From assembly GCA_003008705.1 (NCBI GenBank), contig PDUO01000004.1:496001-560000 (forward strand): a DNA stretch of 64,000 nucleotides, read 5' to 3'. This document shows, one piece after another, positions 11,049 to 25,400 of this stretch. The position numbers were made by a program, and so were the translations under genes. Within the stretch, counting starts at the first letter, position 1. Each line of letters begins with the position of its first letter. The notes beneath the pieces are model-generated. The model ran no database searches, was not told the DNA's origin, and saw only the letters and a list, made by a program, of their open reading frames with translations. The stretch is from Pezicula radicicola (Eukaryota > Ascomycota > Leotiomycetes > Helotiales > Dermateaceae).

Positions 11049-11951
11049 ATCATAACCAAACTCAAGTAAGCAATAGGTTGGCTTATTTCAATACCTTAAA
11101 GTATCTTACCTAAAGTGACAGCAATTAAATAAAAACTCTTGTTACTCTAGTTTTGACCGGTAAATGACCTCTTTAAACACTTATATAGGCATATTTGCTC
11201 CGTATAGAATATAACGTCTGCTTCTTCTAGAAACTTTGCTTTTCCCTCTATAACTACATAATAATAAGCCTAGGAGCCATTTACAACACTAAGCAACTAT
11301 ATTTATTTTTGTCTTACAATGATAACTTGCTATACGAATTAGTCTTGTTCGTTATACATACCATTCCCTGCCCTATGCAAACGGACCCCAATTCGAATCT
11401 ACCTTACAGCCAGCTGCAACCAAAATCCCCGAATCCTCGAGGACTAAAAGTCTTAAATCTGCGAACAGCCACGAGATCTCGAACCTTCTGAGCAACAATA
11501 ATTCAATTACAAGTCTTAATTGTCAAGCAGTTCTTTAGCCTTCCTTGCACAGAGAAAACTCATTCCTTGAATCTTCGCAGTCTAGTGCCAATAATTAAGA
11601 CGGGATTTGAACTTGCACCGTCAAATGTAGAAAAAGCTAGATCTTCGATTCCTTAGTTACAGTCGATTTAAGTCTTCTGCTAACTCGATATAAGCTTCTA
11701 GCCCTGGTGTCTTTGAGCAGCTTTAGGCGCTCTAAATCGAATCATGTCTTTCCTAATGAAGCTCAACAGAGTTAGTCATTGAAACCGTTGGTTCGTCATT
11801 ATCTAACGTAGGATTCTTTTCTCATAAAGTTTAAGTTATAGCAAACAGCAGCAGAATATCATCACTAGTCTATAGGCAACCATTATCCATAAGAAAAGTC
11901 CAAACTTTTTTCTACCGGTGTTCGACAACATCTGATTACAAAATGTCTTTC

Positions 11952-13695
<1,744 letters not shown>

Positions 13696-14107
13696 AATTG
13701 AAGGTCAATTGGAAGTTGTAGGGTTGGGGGTGAAAGGGGAACTAGATGGTGAAAGAGAGAGAGAGAGAGAGCGAGAGAGACAAATATTGAATATACAACT
13801 TAAGCTGTCGTGAATCACGTTTGTCTGCACACTGCAAAGACGATAGCGGAATATGATAAGAAATTTGATCTGCTTGTAGAAAAATATCCCTGCAATTCTC
13901 CACACAGCACGCGGCCGCTAGTCCTTCTCAGCCCAGTCAACCAAGCGCGTGGAGAAGACAACGCAATACGCTCCTGCTCTGGCGACAACCACCCGCGAAG
14001 ATATACTTCATACAACCCTATGTTTCTTGGTCCTCCATATCCAAAGTGCATAAATAGTGTATGCGGAAACAGAAAATATACCCTTCACTCTAACTACGAT
14101 CACCACA
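13696..14107. promoter_or_regulatory. Divergent promoter region ARG4 / VFA1 with a GA microsatellite
   Basis: 412 bp between two start codons. A purine run at about 13754-13780, mostly (GA)n with one interruption, lies about 60-85 bp upstream of the ARG4 ATG. A TGAATCA near-match to the Gcn4/Cpc1 site is at 13811-13817; no perfect heptamer is in this interval. No coding frame is convincing. Confidence 0.45.
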
Positions 14108-14759
14108 ATGGCCACCGCTCCATTTCCAAATGTCTACACGCATCGCAAGGTTGCCGACACCGCATCCAAGGCCTGCGATATTTGCTATAAACCTAGCACC
14201 AGTGTCTTGGTGACCCCAGAGAACAAGGTCAGGTGATGGCCCAATGGCCTCTCATGCCACTCACTTACTTTTCCATAGGACTTCTTCTACGTCTGTGCTA
14301 TCCATCTTAAAGACCGTGGTTTCTGTAGTCCCATCATTGATGAAGCTGCAGTTGCTGCCAAGAAGAAGAAGGAGATGGATGCTGAGGTTGAACGAGTGAA
14401 ACAGGAGTTTGAAGAGAAGCAGCGTAAGAAGAAAGAACTGGAGAAGGAAAAACAGAAAGACAAGGATAAGGACAAGGACAAGAAGGATGAGGAGAAAAAG
14501 GACAGCAAAGACGGCGACAAAAAGCCTGACGAGAAGGTATGTGGTCAAAAAGAAGTCTCGTAGATGTTATCTAACCTGCGAGCAGAAGAAGTCTGAGTCC
14601 ACTCTGCCAGTCGATGAAGAACCCAGAGTTTTTGCTCTTCAGAAGTCGTTCTATCAACAACGCTTGGAGAAGAAGAGAAACGCAGAAATAGCAAAACGAA
14701 ACCGGGAGCGCCTTCAGAACCCAAACCTATTCCCTCAAGTACCGAAAGGCTTCCCTTAA
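14108..14759 (+). CDS. VFA1: Vps4-associated protein 1 family (spliced, 3 exons)
   Basis: Vfa1 binds the ESCRT AAA-ATPase Vps4 and acts in endosomal sorting to the vacuole. Exons 14108-14227, 14279-14536 and 14586-14759 join in phase 0 across 51- and 49-nt introns, giving 183 aa (yeast Vfa1 is about 200). The N-terminus has a small Cys/His cluster (CDICYKPSTSVLV, then FYVCAIHLKDRGFC). The middle is a long Lys/Glu/Asp coiled coil with a KDKDKDKDKK run. The C-terminus LQKSFYQQRLEKKRNAEIAK is the conserved Vps4-binding part. Good family fit; the coiled coil itself is not diagnostic. Confidence 0.85.
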
Positions 14760-17455
14760 GTCCAATTAGACAAGCCAGTGCCCTTACCTAGGAAACTCTA
14801 GTCACGACAAAATCACATGACCTAAGACTCCCATACATCCTTTAAGGCAAAGGGTTCGGTAGTATGAGCGTACAACCTGCTTTTTGACAGAGTATCGTTT
14901 ATCACGAGGGAAGCCTTGTGAGATACAGTCAGCGCTGAGTCTCCGACACAAGCGATGCCAGAGCGCACAATTTGCCATTTTAGTCATCGAGTCCGACAGC
15001 GATGAAGCATCTCGCGGCTTGTAGTTGAACACGTCATTAGTATTATTCTGGAAGACTTTAGCACTGCGCTTCGATTCTGAGCTTATGGCCACGAGGTCTC
15101 ATTCTTGCTGACTGCATGGGAGACTGGGGCCCTTGAGCAGATCCATTTCGACCCGTTGAGCCTTGCCAGGCTGTTCTGCCGATGTTAATCGAGTAAGTGA
15201 GCATGCGTGTGGTTGTCTTCGGCCAGGATGCGATTATAAAGCTCACTGTTCTCAAGGTCTTAGCCAATCGCGAGTGTGAATTTATATGATAATCTATTAT
15301 TTTACATCACACACAAGCCACCTCTGGAAATCAGACTTCTGCTTCTGCTACTACGTTCTCTCCGCTCCGCTCCGGTTATGCAGCAGAGAGGGTTTACTCT
15401 CAATACTGCAACACAGCTAACACAAATAGCGCCAAAAACTAAATCCCAGCCAGCAAGCGGAACACTGCGGCAGTCTCTGAAAAAAATGCCAATAGCCGGC
15501 GAGTCTCCGGATCGCTTCTGACCTCGTTTGGGGCCTTAGTGCTTACATTCAGCCTTCCTTCTGAAGGCCTGTACAATGATACAGCCTATCATTTAACCAC
15601 AGACCTCCCTTTGAACCCCTCCATAAGCATGGGCCTACAGTTGTCAGCTTTCGTTTGATATTACCTGATGTGCGATGGAGCTATTGGGACATTTACTCAA
15701 AATCGTCGAAGATCGCCATATTTCGTTGCAATTGCTAGTAGCAGCGCCACAAGATGCAAGATTCAGGAGCTATTTCGCTGTCCGAACGAGTTTAGTCATT
15801 GCGGTCTTTCGAGTGGGCATGTACGAAGTAGTGTTTTGCAAAATTAGCAAAGGCACCCGAGCTGCACTACAGTCACAATTCTGTCCAAGCTGCCCCGCGT
15901 GTTCAAAATATGCATGGTCTCATGTAGTCCTTTTAGTGTTCATGCGAGTAGATAGTTCTCCTCGTAGTGTAATGCTACACGTCATAATCCTCCGTGTTAT
16001 CTAAGAGCGTTCTTCAATCTCACTGGAAGCGGTGTACCGCCCTGTACGCAACGATCCTTCAACTTGACCAGATCAACTTCGTCTCACGCCAGTGGTAGAG
16101 AATAGCTCTCAACCCCGCCATCTAGCGGCACGGATGCTTGCTTGCTCATGTTTAGAGGGTGGGTGCCATGATAGAATCACTAGTACACATGGCCACCTAC
16201 CAACGTCTGTGTTTGTGTATGCATACCTCTCAAAGGGCCATCCTAACAAATCACTTCTCAAGATCCGTCGGAAACAAACCGAATATGGTCATCTCATTGT
16301 ACTGTATCTCCATGGTTCTATGTGATGTAGGTATAGAATATGACTACTAAGCATCCATCCGTCAAGGCGTCAACAATCCTCACGAGGCCTTACCGTCGTG
16401 ATCAGATAGTACTGACTCCAAGTATGGGTAACCAACAAACACAGCAAACATAACCAATCTAATTTAAAGTAAGCAAGGAATGGTTCCGTGGCCCATTACC
16501 TGAATAGATGATGTGCATTTAGAAAGTGGATAGAGAAAGCAGAGTAGTAGTGGTTTTGACAAGGAAGCCTGCACTTGCAGATGAAGTTCGGCGAGGTTAT
16601 GCTTTGTTCCAGAAGGATGTTTCCTCTCTAAAAAGCGAGCGAATCTAGCAGAAGAACCTAGAGAGAAGGTTTTTGCAGGCTGCAGTAGTGCCGGTAATCC
16701 TATACCGGATGCCGAAGCCGGGCCTTTATTATTCTTTCTAATGTGGAGATTTCTCTGGTTGGCTTTGCACACTCTTGTGGTTTGTAAGTTCGTTGTGCGT
16801 AGTCGATATTAATTAGTGTGATCACGTTGGTTTCTAGTGAGGGTCATGTGCAAACGTATTTTGTACTTACTGGTTCTACTTGTCCTTCCCTTCCCAAAAT
16901 TATCCCTCTCTCTGATGAAAGCTCACTATAATTCACTTTGGCCATAAACCCGACTTACCTTAAAGCACAGCTACATATGACACCACAAGAACACGTAAAG
17001 AGAAAAAAACACAGGGGAGTGAAATTTGCGGACGTATATACCCGGCACTCTTTGCTTGCTTATGAATTGTCTACGGAGGTATATGTACATTATCCCCTCC
17101 CTAGGTCTAGTACTTACCGCAGAGCAGTTGGTTCGTATATCCCCCATACAGAAGATCTTGCGGTGTAAGCCGGTTGCTCCGTTCGGGGTCCGACCACGGA
17201 GATATATCTTAATCCTGCCTGGGCATCCAACAATCCAACAGTAAGGCATTCGCTTATACGCTTAACGAGCGGCAAGAACATTGGCGACTGCATCGGCCGC
17301 CGTGCAGGTATTAATAGTAGGACGAGCTCGTAGTTCAAAGCTTGATGTTTGAATGCCGGTTGTAGACACCCTGGTTGAGATATGGCTGATGCTGTATCAA
17401 CATCATCGCAATTCACAATTTGCGCTCGGGTTCCAGAGCTCGTACTCGAGTAATT
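14760..17455. other. Intergenic spacer, 2.7 kb, no gene recognised
   Basis: Between the VFA1 stop and the YVH1 stop. Several frames of 60-130 codons are open on both strands, but their composition is random and none has splice sites leading to a longer product. No tRNA-like A/B box pair was found by eye. Part will be the 3' UTRs of the flanking genes. Confidence 0.5.
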
Positions 17456-18984
17456 TCACAATGACTCTTTCCCGCCTTTCATCCCAGGCGGTAATCTGAT
17501 CCCACCTGGAATGGCAGTCTGGCCAGTTGCTGCCTTTGCTTTTCCTTGTACAGGAATAGTAACCTCATCAATCCTTCCTTTCTGTAGACTAAATGCAGGA
17601 CAAATCCATACACTGCAACTACAGCGCATTCCCTGCCATGCATACCGTCCAACCTGGGCTCCACATTTAACGTTCGGACACTCAAGTCTTCCTGAGAGGA
17701 TCCCTTGTTCTAGTTCCGGACGCATCCAGGAGAGTGGTTGGAGGAAATGGTGCGTGCAGGTTGTTCCTGTTTGGGAGGCTGTGACTGTTCGTGCGCCGGT
17801 CATTCCTGTTATTGAGGATATGGGTCCAAGATGAGTGGGTGGAAAGGATTTGTTGGTGGATTTTGGATCGTGGGTTAATATGTAGGGACTTGTTGCTAGT
17901 GTGCGTCTATGAGGTGTTAGCTTGATCGTTACATTCTTCAGGATGGCCTTAACATACCGACACTTTCTACATCTCAACTCAACCTGCTTCCCTCCGCTCT
18001 GTCCCTCTTCCTGAGTCTGCTCGTCCTCAAATCTAATCTTATCTGGGGCCATGCCTGCAGCTAGAGCCAAATCAACTTCCTTTTGATACAGCCATCTTTG
18101 ATACTTAGGCTGTGCTTCAATGTTTCTTGGACAACCCATCTCTTTGTATAACTCTAGCTGTGCCATGAAGCCCTCATTTGGCTCGGCTATTGGCCGTGAT
18201 TCTCGGATTAGGTCTAGAGCTGAAGAGACGGTGTGGTGGGGGTATTTTCGTAGCAGGTAGGCGATTGCTATTGTTACGGATCGGGACTTGCCCATTGCAC
18301 TGGGAGTGTAAGTGCTTAGATGTGATACTAGCATGAGATATGGAGGGAAATGGTGATTATATGAGGGAACACGACCGGAGAACTGTCTCCTTAAGGCTTA
18401 TAAGCCATGATAAATGACCAGTAAACCAACAAATTCCCTCCTTCAGAAAACCAGTAGCACAACAAAGCATAGAAGCAGAAGCAGAACAACTTACCAATGA
18501 ACCAAAACACCTCCTTTCTTCCCCTCTTTCCCTTCCTTCAACCCCTTCTCAATCCATGCACCACTCCTCTCAAATTCTCCAAGCAAATTTTCATCTTCCA
18601 CATCATCAACCTCGATACTTAAATGCTCGTACTGCTCCCAATCCTCAAAGTCTTTGAAGTCATATTTCAACACTGAGACAATGTGGGTGATTCCTGTGCT
18701 CACCAGCGCTGACTTGCGGCGTAGTGTAAAGATTCTAAATGGTGATTATTAGCTCTATGTACTCAACATGAAATAAAGGGGAAATGCAAATGAAAACCAA
18801 AGCAATTATAACCATCCAAAAATATACTGTGACTCGAGAGAGTGCCATATCACGTGGATGGCGGGGTTCCGCGGGGTAAATTTGAGGAAAGCATGCAAGT
18901 GGAAAGGGAGTAAAAGTAGATGAGCGTGTAGCTATACCCTCCGACGTAGAGCTCATCATCACCTGGAACTCGTGAGAGCGCCAT
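17456..18984 (-). CDS. YVH1: Dual-specificity phosphatase Yvh1 (spliced, 4 exons)
   Basis: Yvh1 releases Mrt4 from pre-60S ribosomes through its C-terminal zinc domain and also has an N-terminal dual-specificity phosphatase. Exons 18984-18938, 18734-18495, 18299-17958 and 17906-17456 give 359 aa (yeast 364). The start MALSRVPGDDELYVGG, then IFTLRRKSALVSTGITHIVS, is the phosphatase N-terminus. The catalytic loop HCAMGKSRS has Cys96 and Arg102 (CX5R), the Cys codon being split by intron 2. The zinc domain shows CRKCR, then CTHHF, CPNVKC, and a Cys-rich MRCSCSVWICPAF end. Introns 1 and 2 (203 and 195 nt) are far longer than the roughly 50 nt usual here, and intron 1 holds a copy of the start region. 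Confidence 0.94.
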
Positions 18985-20593
18985 GTTGGCTGGTGGCGGA
19001 TTGAAATCCAGCTTTGCTGTTTGTGGAATTCCTCTCAATAGGAAGTTCTCGTTCACAATCTTTTCCACGCCTGCTTGCTTTGATAGCCAGATAGATACTC
19101 CTTGATTAACCTGTAGACAATATTTCCTAGTAGCGATAATTTGACTGCGGGATATTCTTGTAGTGTGTTTCGTGGTTGTGGAGAGAAGGGCTTCAAATTT
19201 CTTTCTGTTGTGCTCTTGAGTTGAGTCTCTGCAGACCTCGGTCGTGAGTCAAGTCGAGGCTAAAAACTTTCCAGGCATCAATTTTATTGGATGCTGATAT
19301 ATAAGGCAACAACTACTAATGGGTTTTGATTTCAGGTTTTCATCTGCAATAGACAAGTTATTACAAGATGGAACTGATGGTTATCTCTTGGAAGTATTTT
19401 CAACTGTAGTTTTGAGGTTGTAGGAGTTTATTTTCCAGGAATGGATTTTCATACTTTCTTCCTCCCCCCTATTCATTCTCGCTAGTGGACTCGACGCTCG
19501 GTAAAGTCTGAACAGAAGCCCCTTGCACTGCACGCCATCTGAGAGTCCTTGAAAAGAACTACCAATGTTTTTCGGGGTGTTGAAGCTTACCTTAGGTGCT
19601 AATTATAAATATTTAAAAAGGGTGCTTTTAGTAAAGGTACTTACAATATACTAGGTAGTGCTCTAACGCAACATTACCCAAGGGAAGTCGTAAGCATTGC
19701 GCAACTTAGTGTAACAGTATGTGTAACATTTGCTAGGAAATTTGAGAGATTAGCAAGAATAAGTTATGTTCTGTTAAGCAAGTGGAAGTGCAAAGAATCA
19801 CTGTAAATAGAATTGCTAGTAAACTGACAATCAAAAGAAAAGGTTAAGAGTATTTCAAAGTGCTAATTGATACGTTCCCTTCTTATTTCCTACTGAGTAT
19901 ATAACCACTTTGCGAATTTTACGCATTTGCACTTGACTACATTTCCACTAAGAAACAAAAGTAGACCAAATAATAAGATGGAATGTAACTCTACGAGGCT
20001 CAAACATAATAACACTTAATAAAAGTAAGTCAAAAGCTTACTTCTTTGAAGTGAAAACGCAGTGAAAATAAAAAGGTGGTTATGTACTCGATACGAGATA
20101 CATATCTATCTATCTTCATTACCCTGAACTAGATGGTAGTAACATTACCTAGAGAGACTAATTCAATCTTAGAGCTATTCAAATTAACTCTTACTCGTAC
20201 TAGTCATCTAGTACTATATCAAAACAGCCATATCAATATTCAACATTGTGTACGGACCAAACTGACTTCCAGCCGTAGGAGTATCATGCTAAAACACTCT
20301 GTTTCCATAAGAGTAAGACTAGAGGCTGAGCTGATTACTTCTATACAGCAGGGATACCATCACCGGCTTCTAAAGGTACAAAGTACGCAATACATCGGAC
20401 TTCAAAACTCCAGTAAGCACTATGCTTACCGACAATGCAAGTTGAAATGTCTCCACCAACCATCTTCTTAACCTAAGAAACTCCACAGGCAGGTGAGGTA
20501 AACACGGCAAAGTACGAAACAAGTGACCGATCGAAATAACACAGTCCCATGACAGAGATTTACATAGCATCCACAGCGCGCCTAAAAACCAAC

Positions 20594-20594
20594 G

Positions 20595-20624
<30 letters not shown>
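20594..20624. repeat. GTAT tetranucleotide microsatellite
   Basis: About 7.5 uninterrupted copies of GTAT, within the gene desert and outside any recognised gene. Confidence 0.95.
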
Positions 20625-20625
<1 letters not shown>

Positions 20626-21690
20626 TGTACTGAGGAGTTGGGAGAACTACCCCATTCGGCAAAAACACTAATCACGCCTCATCATCTTAGTGCTGACTTT
20701 GACAGCGTTGACAAGCTAAGCGACGTGCACCAGGTGAGATTTAAATGTACGAAAGTCCCAATCTAGTAAGCTGCAGGTTTTAAAAAGGCCAAGAACGCCA
20801 CTTAAACATCTACCTTAGTGCTTACTTATAATCGGAATGCCGAAGAGGCCGAATGTGCATGAACCCAATTTATTTGTATTGTAAAAAGCCATAAACAGGT
20901 CTCCTAAAAGTAGATCTCTGGAAACAAAACGAACTCTCGGAGAATAGAAAAGTCCGAAACTTGTTCGCTTTGTTCGCTTTGCGAAACGTACTTTAAAGGA
21001 TTTTTCATTACCGATTGCTTTTTATTTTAAGTCAAAGCTTGGATCCTAATTTCTGGGCCTTAGAAGAGAGGCTAATGCTAAAAGCAATAGATGTAAGCCT
21101 CGGTGTTTTTGTAGGCAGATGGGTATAGGGATGAACCTTTGGACGGGTGGTAAAAGGATTCAAAAAGCTGACATCGCTTACTGAGTTTGGTATACTGAGT
21201 ACAGTATGCAGAAAAGATGACTGCAGTCTTGTGTTTCGTGAAAGAGAAAGCTTACTTAGTTATCTGACAGGTACCGATCTAACTAAGATGTACACGAGAT
21301 CTTCGTCGGAGCGGAGTCTATGGAGAGCTCGCATGATGTTTACTTCATGACTAAAGTTTTGTAGGATGAGTAAGGTAAGCATGAGGGTTTCTGCAGGCTT
21401 ACTTATTTTCTGTGGCTTACTGTTTCGTGTAACTTGTAAAGATGGGCGTGACTTTGCTTTGTACGTGAAGAAATCAGATGATATGAGATGAATAAGCTGG
21501 GTGCTGATCGTGTATGTATGTACTTTACGAAAGGTAGTTCTTGAAGCTACTTCTTACATGAGGTACTTCCTAGTGATAGTGTTGGCGAGAGTGATGTAAG
21601 TGTAGCTTTAGTAACTACTACTAATTGAGTGGTTACTGAGCAAGTAAATTTTAGAGAATCATTTAGAGATTGTCAAGTCTTACCAAACCC

Positions 21691-21828
21691 CACACACAAG
21701 TAAATTTTAGCAAAGAAAGAAGAAACGCATGTGAACAGCCTGGTACTAGTTAAGATTCCACACATACAATTAAATTTTATCCAAGAAGGAAGAAGCATAT
21801 GGGAACGGTCTTGTCCTAGTCAAGATAC
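21691..21828. repeat. Tandem duplication of a block of about 70 bp
   Basis: Copy 1 (21691-21758) and copy 2 (21759-21828) share CACACA, TAAATTTTA, then AGAAG and GCAT, then CTAGTTAAGAT or CTAGTCAAGAT, in the same order and spacing. A weaker, partial copy starts near 21638 (CAAGTAAATTTTAGAGA). Identity by eye is about 75-80%. No coding potential seen. Confidence 0.6.
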
Positions 21829-22198
21829 ATGTATACACTTTGTGCTTACTGCCAACATTGCGACTGCAAACACTCTCCTGAAAACTTTCAAGTCCTACTA
21901 AACAAAACCTAAACCCAATCACTAACTGTTGAAGAAAAAAGATATTAAGCAGAAGAAACCTGCACCCATTGGAGTGCTTTTATCCAGCGTTCATAAACAA
22001 AATAAAAACTTATAATGTAGCACGAGCTATTGCAAGATATACAATGCCATTACTTAACACTCCTCAAAAGGGCGCTTTTCGCCGGTCAATGGCATTAACC
22101 TCTCAAAATAGAGACTCAGAATTCAAAGACAACCAGGACAAACAAAGCAATAACTTTAAGAAAGTATCAAAACTTGTTGAGATCATCGCCAACACTTA

Positions 22199-22453
22199 CT
22201 CGTTGGCGACCACGTGATGGTTTCCCGACCATTTCCTTTGATTTGATTTTCTTTTTTTTTGTTAACACCTAGGGGGTTGGTTTGGGCGATGCGATTATTA
22301 TAGCGATGCGATAATTTTATATATAATATACTAAGAATAATAAATAAAATTAAGCAAATGATCGCATCGCCTAAACCAACCCCCTAGGTGTTAGCAATAA
22401 AAGAAAAATTAATTCAAGCATTTTACTTAGAACATCACATAGTCGCCAACGAG
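22199..22453. mobile_element. Outer TA-flanked inverted-repeat element (MITE-like), interrupted by a second one
   Basis: Both ends start CTCGTTGGCGAC inward: left 22199-22210, right end the reverse complement at 22442-22453. Each arm continues with a similar GTGATG (left CACGTGATG, right TATGTGATG). TA lies immediately outside at 22197-22198 and 22454-22455, as expected for a target-site duplication of the Tc1/mariner/pogo superfamily. It encodes nothing, so it would be non-autonomous. Without the inner insertion and its extra TA it would be about 126 bp. Confidence 0.75.
22265..22391. mobile_element. Inner TA-flanked MITE, 127 bp, nested in the outer element
   Basis: The left arm ACACCTAGGGGGTTGGTTTG, continuing GGCGATGCGAT, is matched by the reverse complement on the right (ATCGCATCGCC...CCCTAGGTGT). 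Arms of about 31 bp differ by one base. TA is duplicated at 22263-22264 and 22392-22393. The centre is AT-rich, and a second GCGATGCGATAAT follows the left arm. Long near-perfect arms suggest insertion later than the outer element. Confidence 0.85.
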
Positions 22454-25400
22454 TAGTCTTGAAGAACATCAGTCAACTGTCGAAAGTGGTCTACTAACAC
22501 CCTTAGTTTTAAAATAGTGCTTCGCTCAAAGCCTTAATATCCACATAACTAGGGTCCAAAGATCAGCCAACTCTACCAGTATCAAACCACATTATAACCA
22601 ATGAAGCACTCTGGAGACAGCATCCAAAAAAAAGCCGACTGTTCCTTCTCTATTACCAAAGGACCTCGAACCAAAACCTTACAGACGTTTTTTTTTGTTT
22701 GAAGCAAGAACAATTTCGCCCTTTATTCAGAACGTATGAGGAACCTAGGTAAGTAGTAATTAACTATCTTATCGCTTACAATATCAATACCGACCATCAC
22801 CAACCGTTTCAAACTGCCGTGCCAGCCATTCAACGATCAATCAAATGATTCAAATCTAATACCGGTACGGTACCCGTACTCCTTACGAAAGGTACCTCCA
22901 TACAAACTTCCATCTCTTCAAACTCCCTAAAATCGACCATGTTCTCCGCGTTGCATACGTTTAACTTCAGCATCAGCAAAAATTGAAATGGCCTAGGCTC
23001 AAGCTCACAGACACAAACGACGATCTTTTGTATCAAAGTCCCTTGGTCCTTGCAACTCACCGCTCCTAAGCAGTGGCTAGCAGGCCTAGCAGGCCTAGCA
23101 CAACTCAATTTCCTGGCACTCGCTCGAGTGAGTCGAGTCTTTTGCAGTTTTGCTTGTGAAGCTCTGCAAGACTGAGAGATCATCATCTTTGTTTCACATG
23201 AACAAATCGAGTAGGCGAGCAAGAAAAAAGTTAAAATTCGATGAAAGCTGTTCTATCCCACATCCCCATTCCTCCTAACCCACCGTCCCACGTCCCGGAC
23301 TAAAAGTTTCCCTTTAAAGATTGGAAAATAATATCTACCCAGTGGTAACGGAACGGATTGATCCACCCTCTCACATCCGGTGGGAAACCCCACGCGACGC
23401 GGACGCAGCCTCCATCGTAGAACAATAGAAATTACAAGGGCCTGCGCCATCTGTCCATCTCCGACATCATATCTCGATACTGGACCCTAGCGAAGATGGG
23501 CCTCATAAAAAACAGACCAGATGTCCGTCGTCCGTCTGCAAAATCCAAAATCCAACGTTCCATTTCTTGTGGGTACTTGCACCACTAGACATCATTTGAT
23601 GATTTGATAGGACGGAGGTAACCTCTTAAACAAGAGTTTCCGACCGATCAATACCTTCCAGAAGTTCTGGGAAGGAAAACTTCCTTGGAAAGTTGGCAGT
23701 GACATCTAGGGGTCAAGCGAAGTCTGCCGCCAAGTACAAGAGGCAACTTTTCCTGCTCGGCTGGCAAGCTGGCAAGGTTGGATTATTGTTGGTTGGCTGG
23801 TTGAGCGGATATCACATTTTGATAGTCAGGGGAAGTGCCGTAAGTACATGTACCGTAGTAAAAGAGGCGGCGGCGGTAAGGAAAAAAGGCGGGCAGATCT
23901 CTCGAAATTCAAGATACGCTCCTTTGTTGCGTGGATACTCTGAACCCCTGACAAAGCAAAAGGGCTGGCTCTGCTCCGCTTCGCATACCGAGTACCGAGC
24001 GGGTTCGTCTTCGCTTCCGTGTAGCCTGTGCTGTTAATGTTTTTTTGGACGGCGGTAGGTACTCCACCATGGCTAAGGCTGACGAGTTGTATTACACATG
24101 ACGCCATGTATTCTAATGAAAGAGATAGCCCTTGAAGGCTACAGTAGTCTGGCTTGGTTGAAGTTAAAGGACGGGTATTCGGTACATAGAGAATCCCGAG
24201 TCCGATTTTGTGAAGAGGATTACTGTAGTTGACGAGACGGTCCGAGAGTGAGGGTTGCATTCCATACCTAGCTTGGACAAAGCGTTTCGCCGTATTGTAC
24301 AGTGCATTTTTGTGTAATAGCGCTTAGAGGTGCTTCGTATTGCATTGCCAAAATTTGCGATCAAGATGTGCAGACGCGCTTGCCAGCTTGTGACAGCATG
24401 GGAGGATAATAATAATAATAGCGTAGGAGGTCCATGCATCACACCCTCCTGTTGTAGGAGCGAGCATTGGCGCTCAAGAGTCTCGACGATGAAGGGTATT
24501 GCGGCTCCAGCTGAAGCAGCCATACTTGACGACCGAGATGTACAGTCCAGTATCTACTGTACCTTGTTTTCGACGCTGCCAAGCTTATACACCCATGAAA
24601 GGCTGAAAATACAAGTTAGTCAGATTCCCATACGCAAAGAATGCGATTCTGCATCCAATAATGGTAACCGCCGGATTACCTTTGTAGAGGCGAAAGGATC
24701 CAGGAAGTCGTGGTTGGTGGTTCAACCCCGACTACTCAGCCTCCTTGTTCTCTTAGCGCTACGCTAAAAAGTACGTGGCACGGAGAGACGCTACAGGCTA
24801 TACACCAACAGTATCAATGGCCTCACTTCCAGCCTTCCAGGACCTGGGTTCTCGGCAATTGAGAAAGGGAGGGTTGGTTGCGCTAAGTCAGGCCGCCGAT
24901 CTGGACCAGATTTTGAAAATGTCCTTGGATTTGAGTCCGATTGACTCGTGGCCATTAGTGAAAAAGCGGCTCGGGGATGAGATCCAAATCTGATGATTAC
25001 AAAACAGCATTACACAAGCTTGTTTATGTAGGCTCTTCCTAAATCGCAGCCTCGTCGTCAACAGAGGGTCAAGCCTACCTAGTTTACTTCGCTTGGGCGT
25101 TGGTTTCCGCAACCACAGCTTGGCTTAATGAGCTAAGTTAGCTATTTAGTCATTAGCTTGTACGCGAAGGCTTGAGGGTTAGTAGTTAAGGCTGGCGGGT
25201 GCAGCGAGCCAGCCAACTGCAACTCCTTACTCAGTAGTGGGATTTGGGGTGTGGATGCGTTAAGTATTTAGTAACAATCAAGATTACTCGTATTATTCAC
25301 ACCTTACCAATCCCGAAGATTCCGTTCGTACTTTCATTGCTTCCATTCAGTACAGTAAGTAGTCTTGACCACATATTTTCGAAATTCGTGTACGAAGCAC

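Larger units (their letters stand above)
18985..22196. other. AT-rich gene desert, first part
   Basis: 3.2 kb of AT-rich sequence upstream of YVH1 with no frame that looks coding. It holds the GTAT microsatellite at 20594-20624 and a duplicated block at 21691-21828, listed separately. Short AT-biased repeats containing TAAGTA and CTTACTT are frequent. This could be old repeat-derived DNA eroded by C-to-T change, but I cannot compute a RIP index. Confidence 0.5.

Noticed and set aside
11590..11640. tRNA-like T-loop string (minus strand GGTGCAAGTTCAAATCCCG)
   Set aside because: The flanking 5-bp stem does not pair and no A box or cloverleaf can be drawn at the right distance.
14261..14548. Very hydrophobic Leu/Phe/Ser minus-strand frame resembling a membrane protein
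   Set aside because: Antisense of the Lys/Asp/Glu coiled coil of VFA1.
22830..23222. 130-codon minus-strand frame in the gene desert
   Set aside because: Non-conserved, Cys- and Arg-rich in a random way, no splice signals leading elsewhere.
24330..24767. 145-codon plus-strand frame
   Set aside because: An overlapping minus-strand frame is similarly open; composition random.
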